Positions 9,862 to 18,764 of a DNA stretch of 64,000 nucleotides are shown piece after piece. How positions within the stretch are numbered: the stretch's first letter is position 1; the number at the start of each line of letters is the position of its first letter. Source of the stretch: Nocardioides malaquae (GTDB taxonomy: Bacteria; Actinomycetota; Actinomycetes; Propionibacteriales; Nocardioidaceae); the NCBI RefSeq assembly GCF_015070385.1, contig NZ_JADCSA010000001.1, positions 124,001 through 188,000 on the forward strand, written 5' to 3'. The notes beneath the pieces are model-generated. The model searched no databases. It worked only from the letters and a program-made list of their open reading frames with translations, and was not told the origin of the DNA. The translations under genes and the position numbers were made by a program.

Positions 9862-10789
9862 TCAGGCCAGCGGCGCCCACATCGTGGGTGGAGCCGCCCG
9901 GGTGAGCAGGTCTTCCACGAGGCGCGTGAGCGAACAGTCACCCGCCGCCTGCTGGGAGGCGTCGACGGCGCACCAGGCCAGGGCGCCGTCCCCGGCGAGC
10001 CAGGCGTGGAAGGCGAGGACCGCCGCGCAGGCCGCCCGGTCCTGCGGCGGGCACCCGCGCACCACCCGCAGCCACAGGTCGACGTGCACCCGGGCGTCCT
10101 GGCGCGCCACCCACGCCCAGGCTGCGTCGCGACCCTCCTGGTCGGCCACCGCGTCCAGCAGGGCCGCCACCTCCCGCGCCGTGGGCAGGGCCCTGGCCGT
10201 CAGGTGCCGCTCCATGGTGCGCCGCACGGTCGTCGCGGGCGTCTCGTCGCCGACTTCGCCATCACCCCGTCCCACCGACCGCCGGTGGGCCGCCACCTCG
10301 GCCTCCAGACCAGGGTCCACGTCCAGCAACGACCGCACGGCGTGCCGCGAGGGAAGCACCACCTGCCCGCGCACCACCGCCTCCGCCACGAAGGGATGCG
10401 TCCACGGGTCGTACTCGCGTGGGTCACTGGTCTCCGGGACCAGCGACACCCACCGAGCCCCGTCGGCCGCCAGCACCGCGGCCACCTCCACGTCGGAGGC
10501 CCAGAACGCCTCCTCGAGGTGTCGGGCCACCGTGCCGGCGCGGCCGAGCTCGCCGTAGACGACGACGGCCACGCGAGAGACTCCGTGTTGCAGCACCGGG
10601 GTCACCAGGGAGCGGCCCAGCTCGACCAGGTCGGTCTGGTCGTCGACGTCCGCCCTCGCATGGGGTCCCGCCCCCGGGTGGCAGCGAGAGCACCACGGCC
10701 GACTCCTCGGGCAGGAAGCCCAGGACGAGCGGGACGCAGGCGAGCAGGTCGGCGGGCGTACGGACGGTGAGGGAGGTGGGTGAGGTCAT
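9862..10789 (-). pseudogene. DUF4192 protein gene with an apparent frameshift
   Basis: The N-terminal part starts at ATG 10789 and reads TSLTVRTPADLLACVPLVLGF, the usual start of DUF4192 proteins (actinobacterial, unknown function). The C-terminal part, from about 10680 down to 9862, continues the family in another frame: PHARADVDDQTDLVELG, then RVAVVVYGELG and ending with the LAGDGALAWCAVD block. The two halves join if one G is removed from the GGGGG run around 10676-10684, giving about 308 residues, close to family length. Either the gene is broken or the assembly has a one-base homopolymer error. The start is preceded by CAGTCT and 6 nt, so the original gene was probably leaderless. Confidence 0.75.
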
Positions 10790-10934
10790 GGAGCGAGACT
10801 GCCGACGGCAGAGCCGGCCGGGGCCGCCGCTCACGGACCTGTGGACGGGTCCGTGGCCTGGGGACGCACTGCGGCTGCCGCGCCCGACTCGCCCGGTCCC
10901 TCGCCCTGGTCGCCCTCCCGTACAGAATGGGAGC

Positions 10935-10979
10935 ATGCCGTCGCCCCCACTCCCCCGAGGTGGTCGCGGTGCGCCGTGA
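10935..10979 (+). other. Possible 14-codon leader ORF, or displaced dinB start
   Basis: ATG at 10935 lies 6 nt after CAGAAT, like the other leaderless starts, but its frame reads only 14 codons (MPSPPLPRGGRGAP) and stops at 10977-10979, overlapping the start region of dinB. It may be a short leader peptide. Alternatively it is the original dinB start, moved out of frame by one extra C in the CCCCC runs at 10943-10957. Confidence 0.3.
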
Positions 10980-12315
10980 GGCCTCGGTGCTCCACCTGGA
11001 CCTCGATGCCTTCTTCGCCGCCGTCGAGCAGCGCGACAAGCCGTCGCTGCGTGGTCGGCCGGTCGTCGTCGGAGGGGTGGGCGGCCGCGGGGTGGTCGCG
11101 ACGGCCTCCTACGAGGCTCGCGTCTTCGGGGTCCGCTCGGCCATGTCGACGCGGGAGGCTCGGGCACGGTGTCCCCACGCCGCCTTCCTCTCCGGACGGT
11201 TCCATGCCTACCGCACGGCGAGCCGGCAGGTGATGGCCGTGCTGCGCGACCTCTCACCCCTGGTCGAGCCGCTCTCCCTCGACGAGGCCTTCGTCGACCT
11301 GGCCGCCGCCGACCTGCCGGACCTCGGCGTCGAGACCGTCACCGCCGTGGCCCGCGACCTGCGGGCGGCAGTGCAGGAGGCGACCGGCGGACTCACCGCC
11401 ACCGTGGGCGTGGCCACCTCGAAGTTCATGGCAAAGATCGCCAGCGACCTCGACAAGCCCGACGGCCTCACCGTCGTCGCGCCGGGCACCGAGCAGGACC
11501 TGCTGCGTCCGATGCCCGTGGCCGTGATCCCTGGCGTCGGACCGGCCACCGCGGAGCGCCTGCGCGCCTCCGGGTTCCGCACCGTCGCCGACCTGGAGCA
11601 GGCCAGTGAGGCCGAGGTCGTCCGCCTGCTCGGGAAGGCCCACGGCCACGGTCTGCACCGCCTCGCCCACGGGCTGGACGACCGCCCGGTCGTGGCCGAG
11701 CGCGAGGCCAAATCGATCTCGGTGGAGGACACCTACGCCGAGGACGTCACCGACCGCACCACGATGGAAGGCCTGCTGACCCGACAGGCCGCCACCGTGG
11801 CCCGACGGCTGGCGAAGGCTCGCCAGTCAGGTCGCACCGTGACGATCAAGGTGCGGCTCCACGACTTCACCACCTCTAGCCGGTCGCAGACGCTCGACGC
11901 CCCGACGGACCACCCCCAGGTGATCGCCCGGACCGCTCGCGCACTCCTCGGCGAGGTCGACACGACGGGCGGGGTGCGGCTGCTCGGGGTCGGCGTCTCC
12001 GGGTTGGCCGACTGGATCCAGGAGAGCCTCTTCGGCGACGAGCACGACGAAGAGGAGCCGCTCACCGAACTCCCCCTGGCCGAGACGTCGCGACGACCCG
12101 CCTGGGCGCCGGGCGCCGACGTGGTGCACAGCGAGCACGGACCCGGCTGGGTGTGGGGCTCGGGACGCGGCGTGGTCACGGTCCGCTTCGAGACGGCCGA
12201 GACCGGTCCCGGGCCGGTCCGCTCCTTCGCGGTGGACGACCCTGCGCTCGTGCTCCTCGACCCCGGTCGCCACGAGGAGTCCGACGACTCACCGGCCGAC
12301 AACCCGTCTCCCTGA
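10969..12315 (+). CDS. dinB: DNA polymerase IV (Y family)
   Basis: Error-prone translesion polymerase, about 448 residues from GTG 10969. Catalytic carboxylates are in HLDLDAFFAAVEQ (D11/D13) and SLDEAFVD (D105, E106). The steric-gate and fingers region follows (SYEARVFGVRSAM). Thumb HhH (PGVGPATAERL) and little-finger domains follow. A C-terminal extension (about 385-435, ending in FAVDDPALVLL) is common in actinobacterial DinB and looks like a small beta domain. No classical beta-clamp motif is obvious except near QESLFGD. GAGG lies 8 nt before the chosen GTG; ATG 10927 is an alternative. Divergent from the broken DUF4192 gene. Confidence 0.93.
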   Translation: MRREASVLHLDLDAFFAAVEQRDKPSLRGRPVVVGGVGGRGVVATASYEARVFGVRSAMSTREARARCPHAAFLSGRFHAYRTASRQVMAVLRDLSPLVEPLSLDEAFVDLAAADLPDLGVETVTAVARDLRAAVQEATGGLTATVGVATSKFMAKIASDLDKPDGLTVVAPGTEQDLLRPMPVAVIPGVGPATAERLRASGFRTVADLEQASEAEVVRLLGKAHGHGLHRLAHGLDDRPVVAEREAKSISVEDTYAEDVTDRTTMEGLLTRQAATVARRLAKARQSGRTVTIKVRLHDFTTSSRSQTLDAPTDHPQVIARTARALLGEVDTTGGVRLLGVGVSGLADWIQESLFGDEHDEEEPLTELPLAETSRRPAWAPGADVVHSEHGPGWVWGSGRGVVTVRFETAETGPGPVRSFAVDDPALVLLDPGRHEESDDSPADNPSP

Positions 12316-12351
12316 CCCAGCTCGCACGCGCAACCGCGAACCCGGTGGCCC

Positions 12352-13191
12352 TCAGCAGAGCCGCAGCACCACCTCGTCGCCCGGCCTGGCCTGGGCGCAC
12401 CAACCGAGGTCGTCGGGATGCACGACCGCCACGACGGGATAGCCGCCGGTCGTGGGGTGGTCGTTGAGGAAGACCACCGCCTCCCCCGACGGGGGCAGCT
12501 GGACCGCCCCGAGCACCACGCCCTCGCTCGGCACCTCCCCTGCCCGCCGCCTGAGGTCGGCCCCGAGCACGCGGAGACCGACCCGGTTCGACTCCGCACC
12601 GACGCGTCCCCGAGCCCCGTCGAGACGGTCGGGGTCCTGCAGCCAGTCCACGTGCGGTCCGGGCAGGACACGGAGCACACCGGGTTCGTGGGCTGCCCTT
12701 CCCGACGTGGGGGACCACACTGGTGCGGCGTGCGGTCGTCCCACCGGCACCCGATCGTCCGTCACCAGTGGTGGAGGTCCGACGCCGGCCAACGTGTCCG
12801 TGGACCGGGACCCCAGGACGGGCGGGACGTCCAGGCCGCCGGCGAGGGCGACGTACGACCGGACGCCGCTGCGCGCGGGCCCCACGCGGAGCTCGGTGCC
12901 GCGGCGCAACGTGACGGGCTCGTCCTGCGGCAGGGCCCGCCCGTCAGCCCGCACGTCGCAGCGCGCGCCGGTCACGGCGACGGTGTGGGCCCGCTCGAGC
13001 CGCACCGCGACGCCGTTGAGGGTCGTCTCCAGCAGCGCTGTCTCGACGGGGTTGCCGACCAGCCGGTTGGCGAACGTGGCGGCGGCACGGTCGAGGTAGC
13101 CGGCGCGCGGCACCCCGAGGTGGGCCCAGCCGACCCGTCCGGCGTCCTGCACGGTGGTGAGCAGCCCGGCGTCGAGCACCCGCAGGCTCAC
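12352..13191 (-). CDS. pxpC: 5-oxoprolinase subunit C (biotin-dependent carboxyltransferase family, KipA-like)
   Basis: Subunit of the ATP-dependent PxpABC 5-oxoprolinase, which opens 5-oxoproline to glutamate; 279 residues. The family start is LRVLDAGLLTTVQDAGR, followed by GVPRAGYLDRAAATFAN and, near the end, VFLNDHPTTGGYPVVAVV. GTG at 13191 overlaps the pxpB stop codon as GTGA, so translation is coupled. It is the last gene of pxpABC and converges with dinB (36 bp between stops). Confidence 0.92.
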   Translation of the reverse strand: MSLRVLDAGLLTTVQDAGRVGWAHLGVPRAGYLDRAAATFANRLVGNPVETALLETTLNGVAVRLERAHTVAVTGARCDVRADGRALPQDEPVTLRRGTELRVGPARSGVRSYVALAGGLDVPPVLGSRSTDTLAGVGPPPLVTDDRVPVGRPHAAPVWSPTSGRAAHEPGVLRVLPGPHVDWLQDPDRLDGARGRVGAESNRVGLRVLGADLRRRAGEVPSEGVVLGAVQLPPSGEAVVFLNDHPTTGGYPVVAVVHPDDLGWCAQARPGDEVVLRLC

Positions 13192-13850
13192 GCGACCACG
13201 AACCTGACGCGCGTCCCGGGCGGCAGCAGGGCCGGCCCCTGCTCTCGCGCGAGGTCCCAGACGACCACGTCGGTCCTTCCGAGCAACCACCACCCTCCCG
13301 GCGAGGGCGTCGGGTAGATCCCGCACCACACGTCGGCCAGTGCCACCGAGCCCGCCGGCACCCGGGCCCGGGGCGAGTCCCGACGCGGGAGCGCCCAGTC
13401 GGACGGAAGACCGCTGAGGTAGCTGAAGCCCGGGGCGAAGCCGGAGAAGGTGGCGACGAACTCCACCCCGGTGTGGCGCCGCACCACCTCCTCGCGCGTG
13501 ACCCCCCACCGTCGCGCCACCTCGGACAGGTCCGGGCCGTCGTAGCTGACCGGCACCTCGACCAGGGGTGCGTCGGCGCTCCGGAGCCCAGAGGGCTGCC
13601 ACTGCTCCACGAGACGGCGCAGGTGGTCGGCGTCGGCGGTCCCGTCGACCAGCACCGACGTGGCCGCGGGGACCACCTCGGTGCACCGCAGGTCCTGCGA
13701 GCGCAACCAGAGCGCCAGCGACGCGGCCGCCTCGGCGCCCTCGACCCGCACCAGGTGGGCCTCTCCGCCGACGGCGAGCACCTCAGCCGTTCGTGGGGCC
13801 ATCCGTGGGGCCGCCTGTGCGGCCACCCGTGCGGCTTCCCGGGGCGTCAT
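13188..13850 (-). CDS. pxpB: 5-oxoprolinase subunit B (KipI-like allophanate hydrolase subunit 1 family)
   Basis: A 220-residue second subunit of 5-oxoprolinase. Characteristic blocks are EVPVSYDGPDLSEVARRWG, the histidine-containing HTGVEFVATFSGFAPGFSYL, and LPRRDSPRARVPAGSVALA, ending GTRVRFV. The first 20 residues (Ala/Arg-rich) are not typical of the family, so an internal ATG (MAPRTAEVL) may be the true start. It follows pxpA by 18 bp and overlaps pxpC by 4 bp. Confidence 0.9.
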   Translation of the reverse strand: MTPREAARVAAQAAPRMAPRTAEVLAVGGEAHLVRVEGAEAAASLALWLRSQDLRCTEVVPAATSVLVDGTADADHLRRLVEQWQPSGLRSADAPLVEVPVSYDGPDLSEVARRWGVTREEVVRRHTGVEFVATFSGFAPGFSYLSGLPSDWALPRRDSPRARVPAGSVALADVWCGIYPTPSPGGWWLLGRTDVVVWDLAREQGPALLPPGTRVRFVVA

Positions 13851-13868
13851 GACTGGATGCTAGACGGG

Positions 13869-14558
13869 TCAGAGCCCGCGCAGCGACCACCCGGCCGCCT
13901 CCAGCGCCTGCCGGACGAGCCGCGCCGTCCCGACTGCCCCCGGGCTGTCGCCGTGCAGGCAGAGCGAGTCGACGTGCGGCTGCGCAGCGAGCTCGACGGC
14001 CCGGCGGGCGACCGCCGACGCCGGAGCGACGAGCGCGCCGGGCTGGTCGCGCCCCAGGAGTCGTCCGGAGGGGGTGTAGCCCCGGTCCGGGAACGCCTCC
14101 GAGTGCACGTCCCTGCCCCGATCGCGGGCCAGGTCGACCAGGACTCCGGGCACCATGCCGAGCACGGACAGCTCACCGGAGCCGTCCAGCACGGCGCGCG
14201 CCTGCTCCTCGTCGTCGAGGACGCGGTGGTAGAGCGCGCCGTGCGGCTTGACGTATCGCACGTCCACCCCGGCCGCGCGCGCCACGCTCACGAGCGTGCC
14301 CACCTGGTCGGCGACCTGGTCGCGCAGCACCCGTTCGGGCACGTCCAGGGCGACCCGGCCGAAGTTCGCCCGGTCGGCGTAGGAGACCTGCGCGCCCACC
14401 GTCACCCCCAGCTCTGCGGCGCGCTCGCAGACCGCGCGCATGATCGCGAGCGACCCCGCGTGGTAGCCGCAGGCCACGTTGGCGCTGGTGACGACCTCGA
14501 GCAGGGCGTCGTCATCGGTGACCTCCTCGCCGAGGTCTGCGTTGAGGTCCACGTCCAC
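13869..14558 (-). CDS. pxpA: 5-oxoprolinase subunit A (LamB/YcsF family)
   Basis: First gene of pxpABC, 229 residues, polysaccharide-deacetylase-like barrel fold of the LamB/YcsF family. It starts VDVDLNADLGEE and has ANVACGYHAGS, GAQVSYADR (family usually AHPSYPD), YVKPHGALYH and LCLHGDSPGAV, all expected metal/substrate-site blocks. The GTG at 14558 is preceded by CACAAT and 6 nt, so it may be leaderless; the open frame upstream (to 14723) would overlap the divergent oligopeptidase gene. A complete pxpABC suggests the cell recycles 5-oxoproline, which forms spontaneously from glutamine and is also a glutathione-cycle product. Confidence 0.92.
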   Translation of the reverse strand: MDVDLNADLGEEVTDDDALLEVVTSANVACGYHAGSLAIMRAVCERAAELGVTVGAQVSYADRANFGRVALDVPERVLRDQVADQVGTLVSVARAAGVDVRYVKPHGALYHRVLDDEEQARAVLDGSGELSVLGMVPGVLVDLARDRGRDVHSEAFPDRGYTPSGRLLGRDQPGALVAPASAVARRAVELAAQPHVDSLCLHGDSPGAVGTARLVRQALEAAGWSLRGL

Positions 14559-14606
14559 GCCCCCATTGTGGCCCGTCCCCAGCCCGTCGGCGACCGTGCC
14601 CGTGCG

Positions 14607-14612
14607 TACGCT
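14607..14612 (+). promoter_or_regulatory. -10 box of leaderless oligopeptidase B promoter
   Basis: TACGCT (TAnnnT) ends 7 nt before ATG 14620. With pxpA starting at 14558 on the other strand, the two promoters share a 61-bp divergent region. Confidence 0.45.
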
Positions 14613-14619
14613 GGTCCGC

Positions 14620-16788
14620 ATGCCCGACGCCGCGACCCCTTCGTCCGACCAGCCGCCCGTCGCCCACCCGCCGGTGGCCCAGCGTCGCCCGGTGAGCCGC
14701 GAACTGCACGGCCTCACCCGCACCGACGACTACGAGTGGTTGCGTGACAAGGAGTCACCTGAGGTCCTCGCCCACCTCGAGGCGGAGAACGCCTGGACCG
14801 ACCGGGCGACCGCCCACCTGGCCGACCTGCGCGAGCAGCTCTTCGAGGAGACCCGGGCCCGCACCCTGGAGACCGACCTCTCCGTGCCGACCCGCAACCG
14901 AGGCTGGTGGTTCTACGGTCGCACCTTCGAGGGCAAGGAGTACGGAGCCAGCTGCCGGGTGCCGGTGAGTGACCCCGACGACTGGACGCCTCCGGTGCCC
15001 GACGCGCAGGCGCGGGTCGACCAGCCCGCCCTGCCCGGCGAGGAGGTGCTGCTCGACCTCAACGAGCTCGCCGAGGGCCACGAGTTCTTCTCCCTCGGCG
15101 GGTCCGCCATCTCGCTGGACGACTCCCTGCTGGCCTACGCCGTCGACACCGCGGGGGACGAGCGCTACACGGTGCGCGTCAAGCGCCTGGCCGACCACGG
15201 CCTGCTCGACGACGTCGTCGAGGGCGTGCTGGGTGGCGTCACCTGGCACCCCGACAGTGAGTCCTTCTTCTACACCACGGTCGACGAGGCGTGGCGGGCC
15301 GACAAGGTCTGGCGCCACCGCCTCGGCACCCCGCAGTCCGACGACGAGCTGGTGCTGCACGAGACGGACGCGCGCTTCTGGGTGGGCGTGGGCCGCAGCC
15401 GCGACGACCGCTACGTGTTCACGGTCTCGGGGTCGAAGACCACCACGGAGTGGCGCTTCCTCGACACCACCTCCGCCGACGCCGAGCTCGTCGTCTTCCA
15501 CCCCCGCACCGAGGGGCTGGAGTACAACCTCGAACCCGCCGTGGTCGGGGGTCGTTCGGTCTTCCTGGTGCTCCACAACGCGACGGGACCCGACTTCGAG
15601 CTGGGCCTGGCGCCGGCCGCACCCACCGGCCCGGAGGGCTGGTCGACGCTCATCGCCCACGACCCGACCGTCCGGCTCGAGGACGTGGACGCCTTCGCCA
15701 CCCACCTGGTGGTGCACCAGCGCAGCGACGGGCTCACCCAGCTGCGCATCCTCGAGCTCGACGACCAGGGCGTGCGCGACGACCACCTGGTCGAGTTCGA
15801 CCGGGAGGTCCACACGATCGGCTCGGGCGCGAACCCGAACTTCGACCAGCCCACGGTGCGCCTGGGCTACACCTCGCTCGCGGTGCCCGCGTCGGTCTAC
15901 GACTACGACGTCCCCACCCGCGAGCTGCGCCTGCTGCGGCGTACGCCCGTGCTCGGCGACTTCGACGCCGACGACTACGAGGAGCACCGGCTCTGGGCGA
16001 CGGCCCGCGACGGCGAGCGGGTTCCCGTCTCGCTCGTGTGCCGCAAGGACGCCCGCGGCCGGGGCCCCCTGCCGACGCTGCTCTACGGCTACGGGGCGTA
16101 CGAGGCCTCGATCGACCCGTACTTCTCCGTGCCGCGCCTCTCGTTGCTCGACCGAGGCGCAGCCTTCGCGATCGCCCACGTGCGGGGCGGCGGCGAGATG
16201 GGCCGGCGCTGGTACGACCAGGGCAAGCTCGCCCACAAGCCGAACTCCTTCAACGACTTCGTCGACGTCGCCCGCCACCTCGTGGAGACCGGGTGGTCCT
16301 CCCCCGACACCCTCGTCGCGGAGGGCGGCAGCGCCGGGGGCCTGCTGATGGGCGCCGTGGTCAACCAGGCCCCCGAGCTCTTCGCCGGCGTCGTGGCCAA
16401 CGTGCCTTTCGTGGACGCGCTGACCACCATGCTCGACTCGACCCTGCCGCTGACCATCGGCGAGTACGACGAGTGGGGCAACCCGGAGGCTGACCCGGAG
16501 GTCTACGCACTGATGGCCTCCTACGCGCCCTACGACAACGTGGCCGCCGTCGACTACCCGCCGATCCTCGCCGAGACCTCGCTCAACGACACCCGCGTGC
16601 TCTACGTGGAGCCGGCGAAGTGGATCGCCAAGCTGCGGGCCACCGCGGTGGGACGCCGCGACTTCCTGCTGCGCACGGAGATGAACGCCGGGCACGGTGG
16701 CGTCTCGGGCCGCTACAAGGCCTGGCGCGACCGCGCCTTCTCCCTCGCCTGGATCCTGGACCGGATGGGTCTGGCCCACCGTTCCTGA
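14620..16788 (+). CDS. ptrB: Oligopeptidase B (prolyl oligopeptidase family S9A)
   Basis: Cytosolic serine peptidase cleaving short peptides, usually after Arg/Lys; 722 residues. The N-terminal part is the beta-propeller that filters substrates. The C-terminal alpha/beta-hydrolase domain has nucleophile S571 in GGSAGG, D657 in LNDTRV and H692 in NAGHGG, a complete catalytic triad. HVRGGGEMGRRWY and NDFVDVARHLV are conserved family blocks. ATG 14620 lies 7 nt after a TACGCT -10 box. The first 27 residues are Pro/Ala-rich and not conserved. Transcribed alone. Confidence 0.93.
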   Translation: MPDAATPSSDQPPVAHPPVAQRRPVSRELHGLTRTDDYEWLRDKESPEVLAHLEAENAWTDRATAHLADLREQLFEETRARTLETDLSVPTRNRGWWFYGRTFEGKEYGASCRVPVSDPDDWTPPVPDAQARVDQPALPGEEVLLDLNELAEGHEFFSLGGSAISLDDSLLAYAVDTAGDERYTVRVKRLADHGLLDDVVEGVLGGVTWHPDSESFFYTTVDEAWRADKVWRHRLGTPQSDDELVLHETDARFWVGVGRSRDDRYVFTVSGSKTTTEWRFLDTTSADAELVVFHPRTEGLEYNLEPAVVGGRSVFLVLHNATGPDFELGLAPAAPTGPEGWSTLIAHDPTVRLEDVDAFATHLVVHQRSDGLTQLRILELDDQGVRDDHLVEFDREVHTIGSGANPNFDQPTVRLGYTSLAVPASVYDYDVPTRELRLLRRTPVLGDFDADDYEEHRLWATARDGERVPVSLVCRKDARGRGPLPTLLYGYGAYEASIDPYFSVPRLSLLDRGAAFAIAHVRGGGEMGRRWYDQGKLAHKPNSFNDFVDVARHLVETGWSSPDTLVAEGGSAGGLLMGAVVNQAPELFAGVVANVPFVDALTTMLDSTLPLTIGEYDEWGNPEADPEVYALMASYAPYDNVAAVDYPPILAETSLNDTRVLYVEPAKWIAKLRATAVGRRDFLLRTEMNAGHGGVSGRYKAWRDRAFSLAWILDRMGLAHRS

Positions 16789-16914
16789 GGATTGGACCTG
16801 CCTGACCCCCATCGGTCTGAAAACTCCCTGAGATTCCCCTGCTCCGGCAACTTCCGGGGTTTCCCGCTCGTCCAACGGGGTGAGACACAGACGGAGGGCG
16901 GAAACCCCGAGCCG

Positions 16915-16941
16915 GGAATGCTCCCGGTCCGCCCGGGCGTT
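16915..16941 (+). promoter_or_regulatory. SigR/SigH-type promoter (GGAAT-N19-GTT) of the sigB-like gene
   Basis: GGAAT at 16915-16919 and GTT at 16939-16941, 19 bases apart, within one base of the SigR consensus spacing. The predicted leader of about 37 nt contains the AGGAGG ribosome binding site at 16973-16978. In mycobacteria sigB is a known target of SigH/SigE, so the match makes biological sense. Confidence 0.5.
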
Positions 16942-16984
16942 GAGACGGTGTGGCCAGCAGTGGTCACGGAGCAGGAGGCACACC

Positions 16985-17983
16985 ATGGCTACTCGTACGG
17001 CGACTCTGACGGCACCCCGTCCGGCGACTCGTCCCACCCGCACGCACGGTGCGGAACGTGAAATCGAAGGTCGTGACTCCGTCGGCCTCTACCTCGACGA
17101 GATTGCCCGCACCCCGCTGCTGGACGCGGCGACCGAGGTCGAGCTCTCCAAGACCATCGAGGCCGGCCTCATGGCTGAGCACCTCCTCGCCGAGGGTCGC
17201 GTGGGCCGACGCAAGGGCGGCGCCCCCATGTCGGCCACCGAGGAGGAGCTGCTCTGGCTGGCCGAGGAGGGACGCAAGGCGGTCGACGTCTTCATCCGGG
17301 CGAACCTGCGCCTCGTCGTCTCGATCGCCCGCAAGTACGGTCGTGCGCAGATGCCGATGCTGGACCTCATCCAGGAAGGCAACACCGGCCTGATCCGCGC
17401 GGTGGAGAAGTTCGACTACGCCAAGGGCTACAAGTTCTCGACCTACGCGACGTGGTGGGTGCGCCAGGCGATCACCCGCGGCATCGCCCAGCAGGCCCGG
17501 GTGGTGCGCCTTCCCGTCCACGTCGTCGAGGAGCTGAACCAGGTCGGCAACGCCCGCCGCACCCTGGAGCGTCAGTTCGGCCGTGACCCCGAGCCCACCG
17601 AGATCGCCGAGGAGCTCGGGATGTCCGTCGACCGGGTGCTCGACCTGCTGTCGTGGGGTCGCGACCACGTCTCCCTCGACACCCCGCTGGACGAGTCCGG
17701 CGACACCTCCCTGGGCGACCTGATGGCCCAGGAGACGGTCCCGAGCCCCGACGGCGACGTGCTGGACGCCGAGTCACGCGCCCGTCTCGAAGAGCTGGTC
17801 GACCAGCTGGACGAGCGTTCGGCCGACATCGTCCGGGCCCGCTACGGCCTCAGCGACGGCCGTCAGCACAAGCTGGCCGACATCGGAGCCAAGCACGGCA
17901 TCTCCGCGGAGCGCGTGCGACAGCTCGAGCGTGAGGCCCTGCAGAAGTTGCGTCGCCTCGGCGACCCCGATCTGGCTGCCTGA
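16985..17983 (+). CDS. sigB: Principal-like alternative sigma factor (SigB/HrdA-D type)
   Basis: A 332-residue sigma-70 group 2 factor lacking the long N-terminal extension of SigA. Region 1.2 starts with DSVGLYLDEIARTPLL, region 2 has [18 protein letters not shown] and [15 protein letters not shown], and region 4 has the helix-turn-helix GISAERVRQLE. The ATG has a strong AGGAGG at 6-nt spacing. Its nearest counterparts are mycobacterial SigB and the Streptomyces Hrd factors, used in stress or stationary phase; 'sigB' is given by analogy. It lies 10 kb from sigA, similar to the sigA-sigB proximity in mycobacteria. Confidence 0.93.
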   Translation: MATRTATLTAPRPATRPTRTHGAEREIEGRDSVGLYLDEIARTPLLDAATEVELSKTIEAGLMAEHLLAEGRVGRRKGGAPMSATEEELLWLAEEGRKAVDVFIRANLRLVVSIARKYGRAQMPMLDLIQEGNTGLIRAVEKFDYAKGYKFSTYATWWVRQAITRGIAQQARVVRLPVHVVEELNQVGNARRTLERQFGRDPEPTEIAEELGMSVDRVLDLLSWGRDHVSLDTPLDESGDTSLGDLMAQETVPSPDGDVLDAESRARLEELVDQLDERSADIVRARYGLSDGRQHKLADIGAKHGISAERVRQLEREALQKLRRLGDPDLAA

Positions 17984-18029
17984 TCCCCCCTCCCTCCCCG
18001 GGCAGCCGGCGCCGGGCCCGTGTTCCGCC

Positions 18030-18632
18030 TCAGGCGTGAGCGCGGGCCCGTAACGCTGTCCAGACCTCATCGACGCGGGCGTACAGCTCCTCGAGGGTCC
18101 CGGTGTTGTCGATGACGACGTCTGCCACGGCCAGCCGCTGCTCCCGGGTGGCCTGCGCGGCGATGCGGGCGCGAGCGTCGTCCTGGTTCATCCGACGGTC
18201 CTCGACCATGCGGCGCACCTGTTCCTCCACGGGTGCGTCGACCACCACGACCACGTCGAACGCCGCGGCCTGCCCGGTCTCCACCAGCAACGGGATGTCG
18301 TGCACCACCACGGCGTCCGGGCCGGCGGCCGCCTCCAGCGCCGCACCGGCGGCCCGGACCCGGGGATGGATGATCGCCTCCAGGGCCCGTCTGCGTGACT
18401 CGTCGGCGAAGACCAAGGCGCCCAGCGCCGGGCGGTCGAGCGCACCGTCGGCGTCCAGCACCTCGGAGCCGAACTCGGCCACCACCTCAGCGAGCCCGTC
18501 GGTGCCGGGCGCCACCACCTCGCGCGCCAGCAGGTCGGCGTCGACGACCACCGCGCCGAGCTCCGCGAGCCGCGCAGAGACCGTGCTCTTCCCGGACGCC
18601 ACTCCCCCGGTCAGTCCTACCCGTACGCCCAC
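18030..18632 (-). CDS. coaE: Dephospho-CoA kinase
   Basis: Last enzyme of coenzyme A synthesis, phosphorylating the ribose 3'-OH of dephospho-CoA; 200 residues. The P-loop GGVASGKST is at residues 9-17, followed by DADLLAREVV (substrate binding) and the lid region IIHPRVR; VHDIPLLVETG is the conserved Walker-B-side block. GTG 18632 was chosen because GAGAGG lies 9 nt upstream; the next GTG upstream (18638) is only 3 nt from it. It is downstream of rpsA on the same strand, separated by a terminator hairpin, as in other actinobacteria. Confidence 0.95.
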   Translation of the reverse strand: MGVRVGLTGGVASGKSTVSARLAELGAVVVDADLLAREVVAPGTDGLAEVVAEFGSEVLDADGALDRPALGALVFADESRRRALEAIIHPRVRAAGAALEAAAGPDAVVVHDIPLLVETGQAAAFDVVVVVDAPVEEQVRRMVEDRRMNQDDARARIAAQATREQRLAVADVVIDNTGTLEELYARVDEVWTALRARAHA

Positions 18633-18710
18633 GTCCACGGTCCTCTCGTTCGCCGGGCGCGACCCTAGCAAGACCGGCAGGCCCGCCGGGGGCCACGCCC
18701 TGGGAAAGGC

Positions 18711-18744
18711 AGAAGGCCTGCCCGGAAACCCGGGCAGGCCTTCT
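18711..18744 (-). terminator. Hairpin terminator after rpsA
   Basis: A 15-bp perfect stem (18711-18725 with 18730-18744), loop of 4 nt, 20 bp beyond the rpsA stop. It would limit readthrough of the highly expressed rpsA into coaE. Confidence 0.8.
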
Positions 18745-18764
18745 GGTGCTCAGCGGAGCGGGGC

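Noticed and set aside
9862-10605. Independent 247-residue DUF4192 protein from GTG 10605
   Set aside because: The family N-terminus continues upstream in the adjacent frame, so this GTG is internal to the broken gene.
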